A DNA stretch of 25,840 bases, taken from positions 1 through 25,840 of the forward strand of contig FR891123.1 in NCBI GenBank assembly GCA_000433515.1, read 5' to 3'. The translations under genes were made by a program, and so were the position numbers. This document shows positions 7,992 through 15,211 of the stretch, piece after piece; the stretch's first letter is position 1, and each line of letters starts with the position of its first letter. Source of the stretch: Candidatus Colimorpha enterica. GTDB lineage: Bacteria > Bacillota > Clostridia > Oscillospirales > CAG-272. The notes under the pieces were generated by a model. The model ran no database searches, was not told where the DNA came from, and worked only from the letters and a program-made list of their open reading frames with translations.

Positions 7992-8831
7992 ATGAAACAG
8001 GAAGTTACAGCGACCGGAAAAACCGTTGAAGCGGCAGTCGCGGCGGGCGCGGAACAGCTCGGCGTCCCGGCGGCTTCGGTCACATATGAAATAATCGAGG
8101 CTCCGAAAAAGGGCTTCCTCGGCTTCGGAGAGGCCCCCGCAAAGGTGAGGGTCACGTTCGTTCCCACTCCCGAGACCGTCGGACTTGCATTCGTGAAAAC
8201 CGTGCTTTCCGACATGGGAATCGACGCTGCCGCAGAGCTTTCCGGACTTCCCGGAGGCAGACGCGAGTACTTCATTTCAATAGAGGGCGACGGAGCAAGC
8301 GTTCTTATCGGTCACCACGGCGAAACGCTTGACGCGCTCCAGTACCTCACCAATCTCGCCGCAAACCGCAGAGAGGACGACGAGAGCGGAAGCTACACCC
8401 GCATCACCGTCGATATCGGCAACTACCGCGCAAAGCGCGAGGAGACCCTCCGCAGACTTGCAAGAAGAACCGCCGAGAAGGTTCTGAAGTACAAAAGAAA
8501 CATCACCCTTGAGCCGATGAGCGCCTATGAAAGACGCATAATCCACTCCGAGGTGCAGAATATCGCGGGCGTAACGACAAACTCCGTCGGCTCGGACAAT
8601 AACCGCCGTGTTGTCGTCTCACTTGACGGACAGGGAAGACCCGCCCGCAAAAAGCCCGCGGAGCAGACTGCTCCCGCCGCTCCCAAGGCTCCCCGTCCGC
8701 TTCCGAAGAACAAGATCCAAAAGCGCGCAAGATTCGACGAAACCCTCCCCGAGTACCACGCAGGCGACTGCTACTCCGGGGACGCGGAGATCGACAAAGC
8801 CGAGGCTGAGTCGGATACCGACGAGATCTGA
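7992..8831 (+). CDS. khpB: RNA-binding protein KhpB (Jag)
   Basis: A 279-residue RNA-binding protein, usually partnered with KhpA and linked to cell elongation and sporulation control. Domains in order: Jag_N (about 1-52, with KKGFLGFG near residue 45), a KH domain with LIGHHGETLDALQYL (about 105-119), and an R3H domain (about 150-215) with AERRIIH-like sequence reading YERRIIHSEVQ. A Pro/Ala/Lys-rich, then acidic tail ends the protein. I chose the ATG at 7992, preceded by AAGGAAGG, because the Jag_N domain starts right there; the frame is open further upstream but overlaps yidC. Placement directly after yidC is typical. A strong terminator follows. Confidence 0.95.
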   Translation: MKQEVTATGKTVEAAVAAGAEQLGVPAASVTYEIIEAPKKGFLGFGEAPAKVRVTFVPTPETVGLAFVKTVLSDMGIDAAAELSGLPGGRREYFISIEGDGASVLIGHHGETLDALQYLTNLAANRREDDESGSYTRITVDIGNYRAKREETLRRLARRTAEKVLKYKRNITLEPMSAYERRIIHSEVQNIAGVTTNSVGSDNNRRVVVSLDGQGRPARKKPAEQTAPAAPKAPRPLPKNKIQKRARFDETLPEYHAGDCYSGDAEIDKAEAESDTDEI

Positions 8832-8844
8832 ATATTCATATCAT

Positions 8845-8878
8845 CCGGCAGAAGGTCAGAGCCTTCTGCCGGTTTTTT
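8845..8878 (+). terminator. terminator after khpB
   Basis: A perfect 11-bp stem, CCGGCAGAAGG (8845-8855) with CCTTCTGCCGG (8862-8872), a 6-base loop and six T (8873-8878). It separates the plus-strand block from the convergent dinB gene. Confidence 0.95.
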
Positions 8879-8904
8879 GTCCCCGCTGAGGGATAGCCTC
8901 TCTT

Positions 8905-10158
8905 TCACCCCCACGCACCCGAAGAGGCGCTTTCCCCCGTTTTCGCAAACCCGACTGTCGCCTCAACCCCGGAAAGGTCGCTGCCGTACAGAAGCGCGTA
9001 GCGTATGCTGTTCTTCCCGAAGCGCCGGTTTATCCCGTCCATCGTCCGGTCAAGTATTTCCGAGCGGTAAACCGACTGCGAATCGGTGAAAAACGACGTC
9101 TGCTGAGGAACGGTGTCGCGGCAGAGCTCCGTCGCTCCGACCGTCACCGACCGAAGAGGGAGAGAAAAGCTGTGCTTCCTCATGAACAGCTCAAATGCCG
9201 CCTTCGCTATGACCGAGTAGCTGTCGGTCGGCTCGGGAAGACGCGCCCGGTACTGAAAATGCGAGAGTCTGTTATCCCTTGCGTAAACCGCCACCCCGCA
9301 AGCCTTTTGCCGGCAGAGGAGCAGCTTATGCCCGATATCCTCGCAGAGGGCGAACATGACAGCCCTCACGTCGTCCGGTGTCTCCATGTCGCGCCGCGTC
9401 GTTGTCCCCCGGCTGACGCTTTTCGCCTCGATCACCGCGTCTCCGGGCAGAACCGGTGTCTCGTCGCGCCCCGCCGCCGCGGCTATCAGCCTCAGCCCGT
9501 TCACCCCGAGACGGTATTTTATCATCGGCGGGTAGGCATTCGCCAGCTGTCCGATAGTCACGATCCCGCACCCGCGCAGCTTTTCCGCCGTCGCGCGTCC
9601 CACGCCGAACAGGTCGGATGCAGGAAGGCTCCAGATCATCTGCCGGAAGCTCTCCCGCGGGATGCAGGTCACCGCATCGGGCTTTTTCATGTCAGAGCCG
9701 AGCTTGGCAAAGACCTTGTTGAAGGAAACCCCGACCGATACCGTCACCCCCAGCTCTCTTTTTATCCTCTCCCTCAGCGTTTCGGCAATCGTCAGCCCGT
9801 CACCGAAAAGCCGCCGGCTCCCGGTCACGTCAAGCCAGCATTCGTCTATGCCGAGAGGCTCCACAAGGTCGGTGTAGCCGTCATATATCTTTCTCGCCGC
9901 GCGGGAGAATTTGATATATTCATCGTAATCCGCCTCGACGGTCACAAGGCGCGGGCATTTTCTCATCGCCTGAACCACCGGCTCTCCCGTCTCGATGCCG
10001 TATGGCTTTGCAAGCTGATTTTTCGCAAGAATTATACCGTGCCGCTCCTCAATGCTCCCGCATACCGCCATTGGGACGCGCGCAAGCTCCGGTCTCCGCG
10101 CGATTTCCACGCTTGCGAAAAAGCTGTTCATGTCGCAGTGAAGTATCGTTCTGTCCAT
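8905..10158 (-). CDS. dinB: DNA polymerase IV (Y family)
   Basis: A 417-residue translesion polymerase that copies past damaged bases at the cost of errors. The catalytic carboxylates are visible: D9 in HCDMNSFFASVE and D105/E106 in GIDECWLDVT. A steric and nucleotide-binding segment (GIILAKNQLAKPYGI) and the thumb helix-hairpin-helix (LPASDLFGVGRATAEKL) follow, then the little finger domain. Near the C-terminus QQTSFF resembles a beta-clamp binding peptide. The gene runs on the minus strand from an ATG at 10158 with a purine-rich GGGGGAAGG about 13 bases before it. Its promoter is overlapped by two LexA boxes, so SOS induction is likely. Length is close to the family norm. Confidence 0.95.
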   Translation of the reverse strand: MDRTILHCDMNSFFASVEIARRPELARVPMAVCGSIEERHGIILAKNQLAKPYGIETGEPVVQAMRKCPRLVTVEADYDEYIKFSRAARKIYDGYTDLVEPLGIDECWLDVTGSRRLFGDGLTIAETLRERIKRELGVTVSVGVSFNKVFAKLGSDMKKPDAVTCIPRESFRQMIWSLPASDLFGVGRATAEKLRGCGIVTIGQLANAYPPMIKYRLGVNGLRLIAAAAGRDETPVLPGDAVIEAKSVSRGTTTRRDMETPDDVRAVMFALCEDIGHKLLLCRQKACGVAVYARDNRLSHFQYRARLPEPTDSYSVIAKAAFELFMRKHSFSLPLRSVTVGATELCRDTVPQQTSFFTDSQSVYRSEILDRTMDGINRRFGKNSIRYALLYGSDLSGVEATVGFAKTGESASSGAWG

Positions 10159-10206
10159 AACGTATAAATGCCCTTCCCCCGTGTACCGGACCTGCTCCGG
10201 TTGTTG

Positions 10207-10220
10207 CGAACTTATGTTCT
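10207..10220. promoter_or_regulatory. LexA (SOS) box 2, over the dinB start site
   Basis: CGAACTTATGTTCT matches the LexA consensus except for the last base. It starts 5 bases downstream of the -10 box, covering the expected transcription start. Its centre is 28 bp from the centre of box 1. Confidence 0.85.
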
Positions 10221-10225
10221 TTTAT

Positions 10226-10254
10226 ATTATATCACGAACTTTTGTTCGTGTCAA
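10226..10254 (-). promoter_or_regulatory. consensus promoter for dinB
   Basis: Read on the minus strand, TTGACA (10254-10249) and TATAAT (10231-10226) are separated by exactly 17 bases. A LexA box fills most of the spacer. The start codon lies about 68 bases downstream of the -10 box. Confidence 0.92.
10235..10248. promoter_or_regulatory. LexA (SOS) box 1, in the dinB promoter spacer
   Basis: CGAACTTTTGTTCG matches the Gram-positive LexA consensus (CGAAC-N4-GTTCG) perfectly. It lies wholly within the 17-base spacer of the dinB promoter, so bound LexA would block RNA polymerase directly. Confidence 0.93.
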
Positions 10255-10329
10255 GGGGCAGAAAAAGCCCCGTCAAAAGGACGCACGGCAATAGATACTA
10301 TATATTTTCGTTAATTCCCGTTAAAAATC

Positions 10330-10358
10330 TTGACAAATTTCATTCTTTGTGTTATCAT
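10330..10358 (+). promoter_or_regulatory. promoter for the large lipoprotein gene
   Basis: TTGACA (10330-10335), 17-base spacer, TATCAT (10353-10358). The start codon of the lipoprotein gene at 10425 lies 66 bases downstream. About 75 bp separate it from the outward-facing dinB promoter. Confidence 0.85.
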
Positions 10359-10424
10359 CAACTGTAACGGAATATAATCCGAATGTGCAAAAACGCACGA
10401 AAAACTGAAAGGAAACGGCACGAC

Positions 10425-11969
10425 ATGAAGAACAAACGTATTCTGACCGTCATAGCGCTCTGCATGGCGGCGCTGACTCTTGCATTCGCCTTCTCCTCCT
10501 GCGCAAAGAAAAAAACTCCCACGAAGTTTGTATTTGACGCAGTAGAAGCGACCGCAAACGGAGCTGCGGCATCCGACCTCGAAAAGCTTTTTGACTCCGC
10601 GGCAAAGGGCGGCGAGCTTGAAGTGATTTTCAAGGGAAACGACACAACCGCGGCGCTCGTTGAGATCAGCGGACTCAGCCTCAAGACACAGTTCGGCGGA
10701 AACACCTCGCTTGCAACGGTTGCGCTTACAAAGGGCGACAAGAGCGCAGATCTCAAGCTCTGGCAGACAGCCGGCAAGATGATGGCTCTCTCCTCCTCCC
10801 TCACCGGCGACACGGTCTACAGCGTCGACCTCGAAAAGGGCAAGGACAGCTACCTTGCTTCGATATTCGGAAAGGCTGACAGCAACTTCTCTCTCATCGG
10901 CATTTTCGGCGAAAACGGCGAAATGTTCGATAATATCAAAAAGAACGCAGAGCTCGGCAAGACTCTTAAAGCCCTTGCCGAAAAGTACGAAAAGCTGATC
11001 ATCAGGACAGTCGATGCAAACGCAAAGACCAGCCTTGAGAACGGCACCGCTACCATCGAGCTGAACAGCGAGAGCATCAAGAAGATCGCAAAAGAGCTTT
11101 ACAGCGCGGCAAAGAACGACAAGGAGCTCCGCGACACTCTCAACACTCTCCTTTCCGCTCCCTCGATAGGCAAGCCCGGCACCTCCGCCGAAGAAGACCT
11201 TGACGACTGGGATTTCGACGACGATGACTCCGAGGGCGTAATATCCATCCCCGAAAAGAGCGACTGGGTCAAAAACTTCTTCGATTCCGAGGACACCCTC
11301 AACGAGGCCCTCAAGGCTCTTGACGAGGCTGACGTTACCGTTGTTCTGACCGTCACCGCCGGCAAGAAGAATATCATCACAAAGGCAACGCTTGACGTCA
11401 CCGTTGAGGTCAAGGAGACAAAGAAAAAGACCGTTGCGAAAGCAGTCCTCGACCTCACCGACGCGGCAAAGAAGACTCTTACCCTGACCAGTGAAGAGAG
11501 CGAAGGCGAAGGCGAGCCCAAAAAGGAAGAGATCGTTGTCACCTACAACATAAGCGAAAACAGCAAGGAAAAGTATTCGGCATCGCTTTCCGTGAAGAAC
11601 GGAGATGTCACCGTTGATAACCTTCTCAAGATCGACTACAACAGAACCTCCGGCGAGTACACCGTTTCTTTCTCTGCGGCAGGCATGGGGCTTCCGGTTG
11701 ACAGACTTTCCGTATCCGGCGTTCTTAAGTATGACAGCAAGTCAATGACGCTCACCGTTACCTCGATCAATTTCGGTGCCCCGATAACCATTGACCTCAC
11801 CGTTAAGCTCACTGCGGGAACGACAGCTCCCGTGTTCCCCAAGACGACCACCGACCTGTTCTCGATCGACGAGGCAGGCGCCGAGGATCTTATGAATAAG
11901 ATCATGACCGGACTTTCCGACCTCGGCCTTTTCGGCGGAAACGATTCCGACAGCGACTTCGATTTCTGA
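10425..11969 (+). CDS. large secreted lipoprotein of unknown function
   Basis: A 514-residue protein that I do not recognise. The first 26 residues are a lipoprotein signal: MKNKR, a hydrophobic stretch, then FSSC with C26 as the lipid site, followed by a KKK motif. The mature part is rich in Ala, Lys, Asp, Thr and Val with repeated short beta-strand-like segments (for example VTVVLTVTAGKKN and KATLDVTVEVKETKKK). A strongly acidic stretch (EEDLDDWDFDDDDSE) lies near the middle and the C-terminus ends in GGNDSDSDFDF. I chose the ATG at 10425 because AAAGGAA (10408-10414) is 10 bases upstream and the signal peptide starts there; an earlier in-frame ATG at 10383 has no such site. It is a single-gene unit with its own promoter and terminator. 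The acidic runs could bind cations; that is inference. Confidence 0.85.
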   Translation: MKNKRILTVIALCMAALTLAFAFSSCAKKKTPTKFVFDAVEATANGAAASDLEKLFDSAAKGGELEVIFKGNDTTAALVEISGLSLKTQFGGNTSLATVALTKGDKSADLKLWQTAGKMMALSSSLTGDTVYSVDLEKGKDSYLASIFGKADSNFSLIGIFGENGEMFDNIKKNAELGKTLKALAEKYEKLIIRTVDANAKTSLENGTATIELNSESIKKIAKELYSAAKNDKELRDTLNTLLSAPSIGKPGTSAEEDLDDWDFDDDDSEGVISIPEKSDWVKNFFDSEDTLNEALKALDEADVTVVLTVTAGKKNIITKATLDVTVEVKETKKKTVAKAVLDLTDAAKKTLTLTSEESEGEGEPKKEEIVVTYNISENSKEKYSASLSVKNGDVTVDNLLKIDYNRTSGEYTVSFSAAGMGLPVDRLSVSGVLKYDSKSMTLTVTSINFGAPITIDLTVKLTAGTTAPVFPKTTTDLFSIDEAGAEDLMNKIMTGLSDLGLFGGNDSDSDFDF

Positions 11970-12000
11970 GCCTGACCGGAACATAACAGAATAAAGCCAT

Positions 12001-12046
12001 CGCTCCCGCGCGCCGGACAGTATCCGGTTGCGGGAGCGGTTTTTTT
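12001..12046 (+). terminator. terminator after the lipoprotein gene
   Basis: CGCTCCCGC (12001-12009) pairs with GCGGGAGCG (12030-12038); an inner CCGGA...TCCGG extends the hairpin. GG and seven T follow (12040-12046). Confidence 0.92.
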
Positions 12047-12158
12047 GTAACACCGGGAAAGCGGCGGCATATGATAATATCAGGAAGGCAAAAAAGCCGC
12101 CCGCCGTCCGGTGAAGCGGCACCCTGCCGACCAAGAAAGAGAAAGGACGGAAACTTAA

Positions 12159-12269
12159 ATGAGCTGCCTCTGCAATCTTTTCGACGACTGCAATGTATGG
12201 GTAATCCTGCTTATCCTCGTTATCCTTTACTGCTACTGCAACGGTAATTCCTGCGGCTGCAACGGCTGA
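12159..12269 (+). CDS. 36-residue cysteine-rich membrane peptide
   Basis: A very short gene with good support: AAAGGA (12142-12147) lies 11 bases before the ATG, and a 13-bp hairpin follows the stop. The peptide has seven cysteines (positions 3, 5, 11, 25, 27, 32, 34) around one hydrophobic segment (residues 13-24, VWVILLILVILY), ending in a Gly/Asn/Cys tail with CGC. It should sit in the membrane with cysteine clusters on both sides. Small Cys-rich or Gly-rich membrane peptides of this size occur in Firmicutes, some sporulation-linked, but I cannot name this one. A possible extended -10 (TGATAATAT, 12072-12080) lies upstream. Metal or thiol chemistry is a guess. Confidence 0.7.
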   Translation: MSCLCNLFDDCNVWVILLILVILYCYCNGNSCGCNG

Positions 12270-12285
12270 GGAAATTTCATAAAAT

Positions 12286-12323
12286 CACCCCTCCGCGGAT
12301 GTTACGGCACCCGCGGAGGGGTG
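12286..12323 (+). terminator. hairpin after the cysteine-rich peptide gene
   Basis: CACCCCTCCGCGG (12286-12298) pairs perfectly with CCGCGGAGGGGTG (12311-12323), a 13-bp stem with a 12-base loop. The T run is short (CTCTTT), but the strength of the stem supports transcript termination. Confidence 0.75.
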
Positions 12324-12336
12324 ACTCTTTAAAAAA

Positions 12337-12451
12337 AGGTGTCAAAAAACTCAAAAAAGAGTCTTTTGACACCTAATAATTCTTTTTCAGTCCTTCTTTC
12401 TCCCTTCTTTCTTTTCAAGAAAGAAGGCGGGGTATGGGGCGGCGCCCCATA
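12337..12451. repeat. composite three-hairpin repeat, copy A (contains deoC terminator)
   Basis: Plus-strand order: AGGTGTCAAAA/TTTTGACACCT (12337-12347 with 12364-12374, with an inner ACTC/GAGT), CCTTCTTTCTT/AAGAAAGAAGG (12403-12413 with 12417-12427), and TATGGGGC/GCCCCATA around a GGC loop (12433-12440 with 12444-12451). The deoC stop codon lies 12 bases to the right. Read on the minus strand, the first hairpin comes last and is followed by seven T, so it makes a good intrinsic terminator for deoC. Confidence 0.85.
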
Positions 12452-12463
12452 TAAAAGTTATAC

Positions 12464-13192
12464 TCAATTATATGCCGGCGGCTGATTTGTTTTCGAGACC
12501 GATACGATCGACGTGTCGTCGGAAACTATCTGCGGCAGACGGCTGCATCCGAGGCGGTCGGCTCCGGCTTTTATCATTATCAGTGCGGTCGCGCGGTCAT
12601 TGATGCCGCCGGAAGCCTTAACTCCCATCCGGCTGCCGACGGTGCTGCGCATAAGCATGACGTCGCGCACCGTTGCACCTCCGGTGCCCATTCCGGTCGA
12701 GGTCTTTACGAAATCCGCGCCGGCTTCTTCCGACAGGCGGCAGGCACGGATCTTTTCCTCATCGCTCAGATAGCAGGTCTCGATTATCACCTTCACTGCA
12801 GCTCTGCCTTTTACCGCGTCAACAACTCCCTTGATATCCGACAGGACAAGCGCGTCATTTTTCTCCCTCAGCGCGCCGATATTTATGACCATATCGACCT
12901 CCTCCGCTCCGTCCTCTGCTGCAAGCCGCGCCTCGAATGCCTTTGTTTCCGGGCGGTTTGCCCCGAGAGGGAAGCCTATGACTGCGGCGGTTTTTATGCC
13001 GGTGCCCTCAAGATTCTTTTTTACCAGCGCAACGTGTATCGGATTGACGCAGACCGATGCCGCACCGTATTTTTTCGCCTCCTGGCAGAATCCGATCACC
13101 TTATCGGAGGTGGTGTACGCGCGCAGCACAGTGTGGTCGCAGTATTTTCCGTAATTTGCGTCATAACCCTTTTCGGAAAGTTCTTCATTCAT
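12464..13192 (-). CDS. deoC: deoxyribose-phosphate aldolase
   Basis: A 242-residue class I aldolase that splits 2-deoxyribose 5-phosphate into acetaldehyde and glyceraldehyde 3-phosphate, a step in deoxynucleoside breakdown. The active site is clear: D100 in EEVDMVINIG, the Schiff-base lysine K163 in FVKTSTG, and the second lysine K192 in GVKASGGI. The barrel-end GADRLG motif is present. It is the last gene of a minus-strand operon, 56 bases after the ROK kinase gene. The ribosome binding site is poor (a GGGGCAACGG stretch before the ATG). Composite repeat copy A, with its terminator hairpin, follows. Reading the operon as deoxyribose or deoxysugar use is an inference from context. Confidence 0.94.
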   Translation of the reverse strand: MNEELSEKGYDANYGKYCDHTVLRAYTTSDKVIGFCQEAKKYGAASVCVNPIHVALVKKNLEGTGIKTAAVIGFPLGANRPETKAFEARLAAEDGAEEVDMVINIGALREKNDALVLSDIKGVVDAVKGRAAVKVIIETCYLSDEEKIRACRLSEEAGADFVKTSTGMGTGGATVRDVMLMRSTVGSRMGVKASGGINDRATALIMIKAGADRLGCSRLPQIVSDDTSIVSVSKTNQPPAYN

Positions 13193-13248
13193 GTTTTTTT
13201 GCCGTTGCCCCGTGTCGGAGGCATCCTTTCATATTTTTAATTGTCGGT

Positions 13249-14181
13249 TCAGGCGATCACGCCGAATCCGTCTCTTGCGTAAAGTGCGGCACCTATGAAT
13301 ACCGCGTCATCAAGTGTCTCGCAGGGAACAATGTCATATCTGCCGGAGGATGACAGGAATTCAAGCCGCGAGGTGTGCTTCCGTATCAGCGGGAGCAGAA
13401 GATCGGCATCGTTTGCCGCTCCGCCTCCGATCGATATCCTTTCCGGCGACAGAAGAGCAAGGATATCAGCCACTGCATACGAATAGCTTTTTGCCCACCG
13501 GTCAAGCTCGGTGCAGGCGAAGCTGTCGCCTTCCCGCACGGCGTCGCAAAGCATCCTGAAGTCGGCGTCCTGTCTTTTGCCGTAAAGCACGGAGGATCCG
13601 GGAATATATCCGGGCTTTCTCAGCCGCTTTGCAACCGCAGTGCCGCTGCACACGTTTTCCATCCGCGCCGACTTTCCGGTAACAAAGTCAGGCACGTATA
13701 TCTGTCCGAAATATGCCCCTCCGACACCGGTTCCGTTATATGTCCTTCCGTTCACAAACAGAGAACCGCCGCACCCGGTGCCTATATTTGTGTAGGCGAA
13801 GATCTTTTTGCCTCTTCCGCTTCCGACATTCAGTTCGGCATATCCGCCGCAGACGGTATCGTTGACGACGGTACATGGAAGCAACAGCATTTCCGAAAAC
13901 CTGTCGCGTATCGGGAAGTCCTTCCATCCCGGAACCTGTACCGAGCACACCGACGTGCCTTTTCCGCTGTCAAGCACTCCGCCGAAACCGATCCCGGCTC
14001 CGCTTATTTCATATCCGTCGGTCAGATGCGGTATTTCCGATTCCATCCAGTCAAGGATATCCTGCGCTCCGCGGACAAGTGCCGGCTTTCCCGACTGCTT
14101 TTTTATCACCGAACCGTCGTCCCCGACGATTCCGATCTGCTGTTTTGTCCCGCCGATCTCTATTCCGAGCCAGTATTTCAT
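13249..14181 (-). CDS. ROK-family sugar kinase, atypical
   Basis: A 310-residue protein of the ROK family (sugar kinases and related repressors). It lacks an N-terminal DNA-binding domain, so it is a kinase candidate. Visible motifs are the phosphate loop EIGGTK (8-13), the catalytic aspartate D108 in VVNDTVCGGYAE, a second glycine-rich phosphate motif NIGTGCGG (132-139) and SIGGGAAND near the C-terminus. The usual zinc site (GE-x-GH followed by a CxCGxxGC cluster) is missing: the GH position reads GQIYVPD (159-165) and no cysteine cluster follows. Its ATG overlaps the stop of the deoR gene as ATGA, so the two are translationally coupled. The substrate is not known; the partner deoC suggests a deoxy- or amino sugar. 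Confidence 0.82.
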   Translation of the reverse strand: MKYWLGIEIGGTKQQIGIVGDDGSVIKKQSGKPALVRGAQDILDWMESEIPHLTDGYEISGAGIGFGGVLDSGKGTSVCSVQVPGWKDFPIRDRFSEMLLLPCTVVNDTVCGGYAELNVGSGRGKKIFAYTNIGTGCGGSLFVNGRTYNGTGVGGAYFGQIYVPDFVTGKSARMENVCSGTAVAKRLRKPGYIPGSSVLYGKRQDADFRMLCDAVREGDSFACTELDRWAKSYSYAVADILALLSPERISIGGGAANDADLLLPLIRKHTSRLEFLSSSGRYDIVPCETLDDAVFIGAALYARDGFGVIA

Positions 14182-14957
14182 GACAGGTCACCGTTCCCAT
14201 GCCTTCCCGGAAGCTCTTCCGCGACAGTGAACGACGCAAAACATTCCGAAGAGCCGCACTCTTTGTCTGAGATTATATCCGCCTCCCGCACCGGAACGGC
14301 GACATGGCTGAAATTCAGCCCCATTTTGCCGGAGTCCATCAGGAACAGGCTTTTTTCGCTGTTTGCCCTTACGATTCTGATTTTGGCAGCCTCTTCGGCA
14401 TGAGGGGTGCTGATCCCAGTATCGGCGGAAAAGCCGTTTGAACTCATGAAGGCAATGCTGAAATGCCTCTGCCGCAGCTCCTCCTCGGTGACGCTTCCGA
14501 CGACCGAACCGACACTGTTCCGTATTTCTCCACCAACGGTTTCGCACCGGAACCCGAGGGATACCGCAAGAACCGCCGTGTATATCCCGGTCGTCACGAC
14601 AGTGACATCTTTTGCTGTCAAAAAGCGCAGCAGCGGATAGACGCTTGATGATGAGTCGAGGTATATCACATCCCCGTCGCGTACCATACGCGCCGCAGCG
14701 TAAGACATTCTTTTTTTTGCTTCCGTGTTGATCATCAGCTTTGACTTTATCGGAAGGTCGTGCACCTCTTTTATGTCCGGGAGCTTCACACCGCCGCGGA
14801 GAAGTATCACTTTCCCCTCCGACGCCAGCGACTGCAGATCCCGCCTTATCGTTGACTGTGAAATGTCGGGAAAAGCGGCGAACACCTCAGAGAGCGAGGT
14901 ATATCTGCTGCCTGACAGAAATCCCGTAAGGGCTTCTTTTCTTTCTTCGTTTATCAT
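14178..14957 (-). CDS. DeoR-family transcriptional regulator
   Basis: A 259-residue regulator. The N-terminal winged helix-turn-helix is clear (about residues 3-57), with DISQSTIRRDLQSLASEGKV as the recognition region and the typical LLRGG wing. The C-terminal sugar-phosphate sensor domain carries DGDVIYLDSSSS, TTG, and MSSNGFSADTGIS motifs that contact the effector in this family. It is the first gene of a deoR-ROK-deoC operon, so it probably controls its own operon, usually by repression relieved by a phosphorylated sugar. A good promoter and two copies of ATTTTTCAAA (15021-15030, 15043-15052) lie upstream. The ribosome binding site is AGGGAAG before the ATG. Confidence 0.92.
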   Translation of the reverse strand: MINEERKEALTGFLSGSRYTSLSEVFAAFPDISQSTIRRDLQSLASEGKVILLRGGVKLPDIKEVHDLPIKSKLMINTEAKKRMSYAAARMVRDGDVIYLDSSSSVYPLLRFLTAKDVTVVTTGIYTAVLAVSLGFRCETVGGEIRNSVGSVVGSVTEEELRQRHFSIAFMSSNGFSADTGISTPHAEEAAKIRIVRANSEKSLFLMDSGKMGLNFSHVAVPVREADIISDKECGSSECFASFTVAEELPGRHGNGDLS

Positions 14958-15010
14958 GGCTTCCCTGCTTTCGGAGCTTGTTTTTGCCCCGGCCGTGCCG
15001 GGACAATGAT

Positions 15011-15054
15011 ATCATATCATATTTTTCAAATCATGTCAATATATTTTTCAAAAT
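15011..15054 (-). promoter_or_regulatory. promoter and direct repeats for the deoR operon
   Basis: On the minus strand TTGACA (15039-15034), a 17-base spacer and TATGAT (15016-15011). Two direct repeats of ATTTTTCAAA (plus strand 15021-15030 and 15043-15052, 22 bp apart, about two helical turns) bracket the -35 box and are candidate DeoR operators. A CCCGGC/GCCGGG hairpin (14988-15002) lies at the expected transcript start. Confidence 0.75.
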
Positions 15055-15096
15055 ATTTCACAGAGATATCAGCTTTCACCGCGTAAAAAAACAAAA

Positions 15097-15206
15097 GGTG
15101 TCAAAAACCCAAAAAAAGAGTCTTTTGACACCCAATATTTCTTTTCAGCCCTTCTTTCCCCTCTTTCTTCTCAAGAAAGAGGCGGGGTACGGGGCGGCGC
15201 CCCGTG
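15097..15206. repeat. composite three-hairpin repeat, copy B (contains glmS terminator)
   Basis: Same plan as copy A: GGTGTCAAAA/TTTTGACACC (15097-15106 with 15123-15132), CCTCTTTCTT/AAGAAAGAGG (15160-15169 with 15173-15182), ACGGGGC/GCCCCGT with a GGC loop (15189-15195 with 15199-15205). It starts 5 bases after the glmS stop codon. Read on the minus strand it ends with the GGTGTCAAAA hairpin and a T-rich tail, so it should terminate glmS. The middle part is nearly identical to copy C. Confidence 0.88.
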
Positions 15207-15211
15207 AAAAA

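Noticed and set aside
9172..10167. Long open frame (331 codons) on the plus strand, opposite dinB
   Set aside because: It is a shadow of dinB in another frame, has no ribosome binding site and no protein-like motifs.
13375..14403. Long plus-strand frame opposite the ROK kinase and deoR
   Set aside because: Antisense to two clear genes, with no motif or initiation site.
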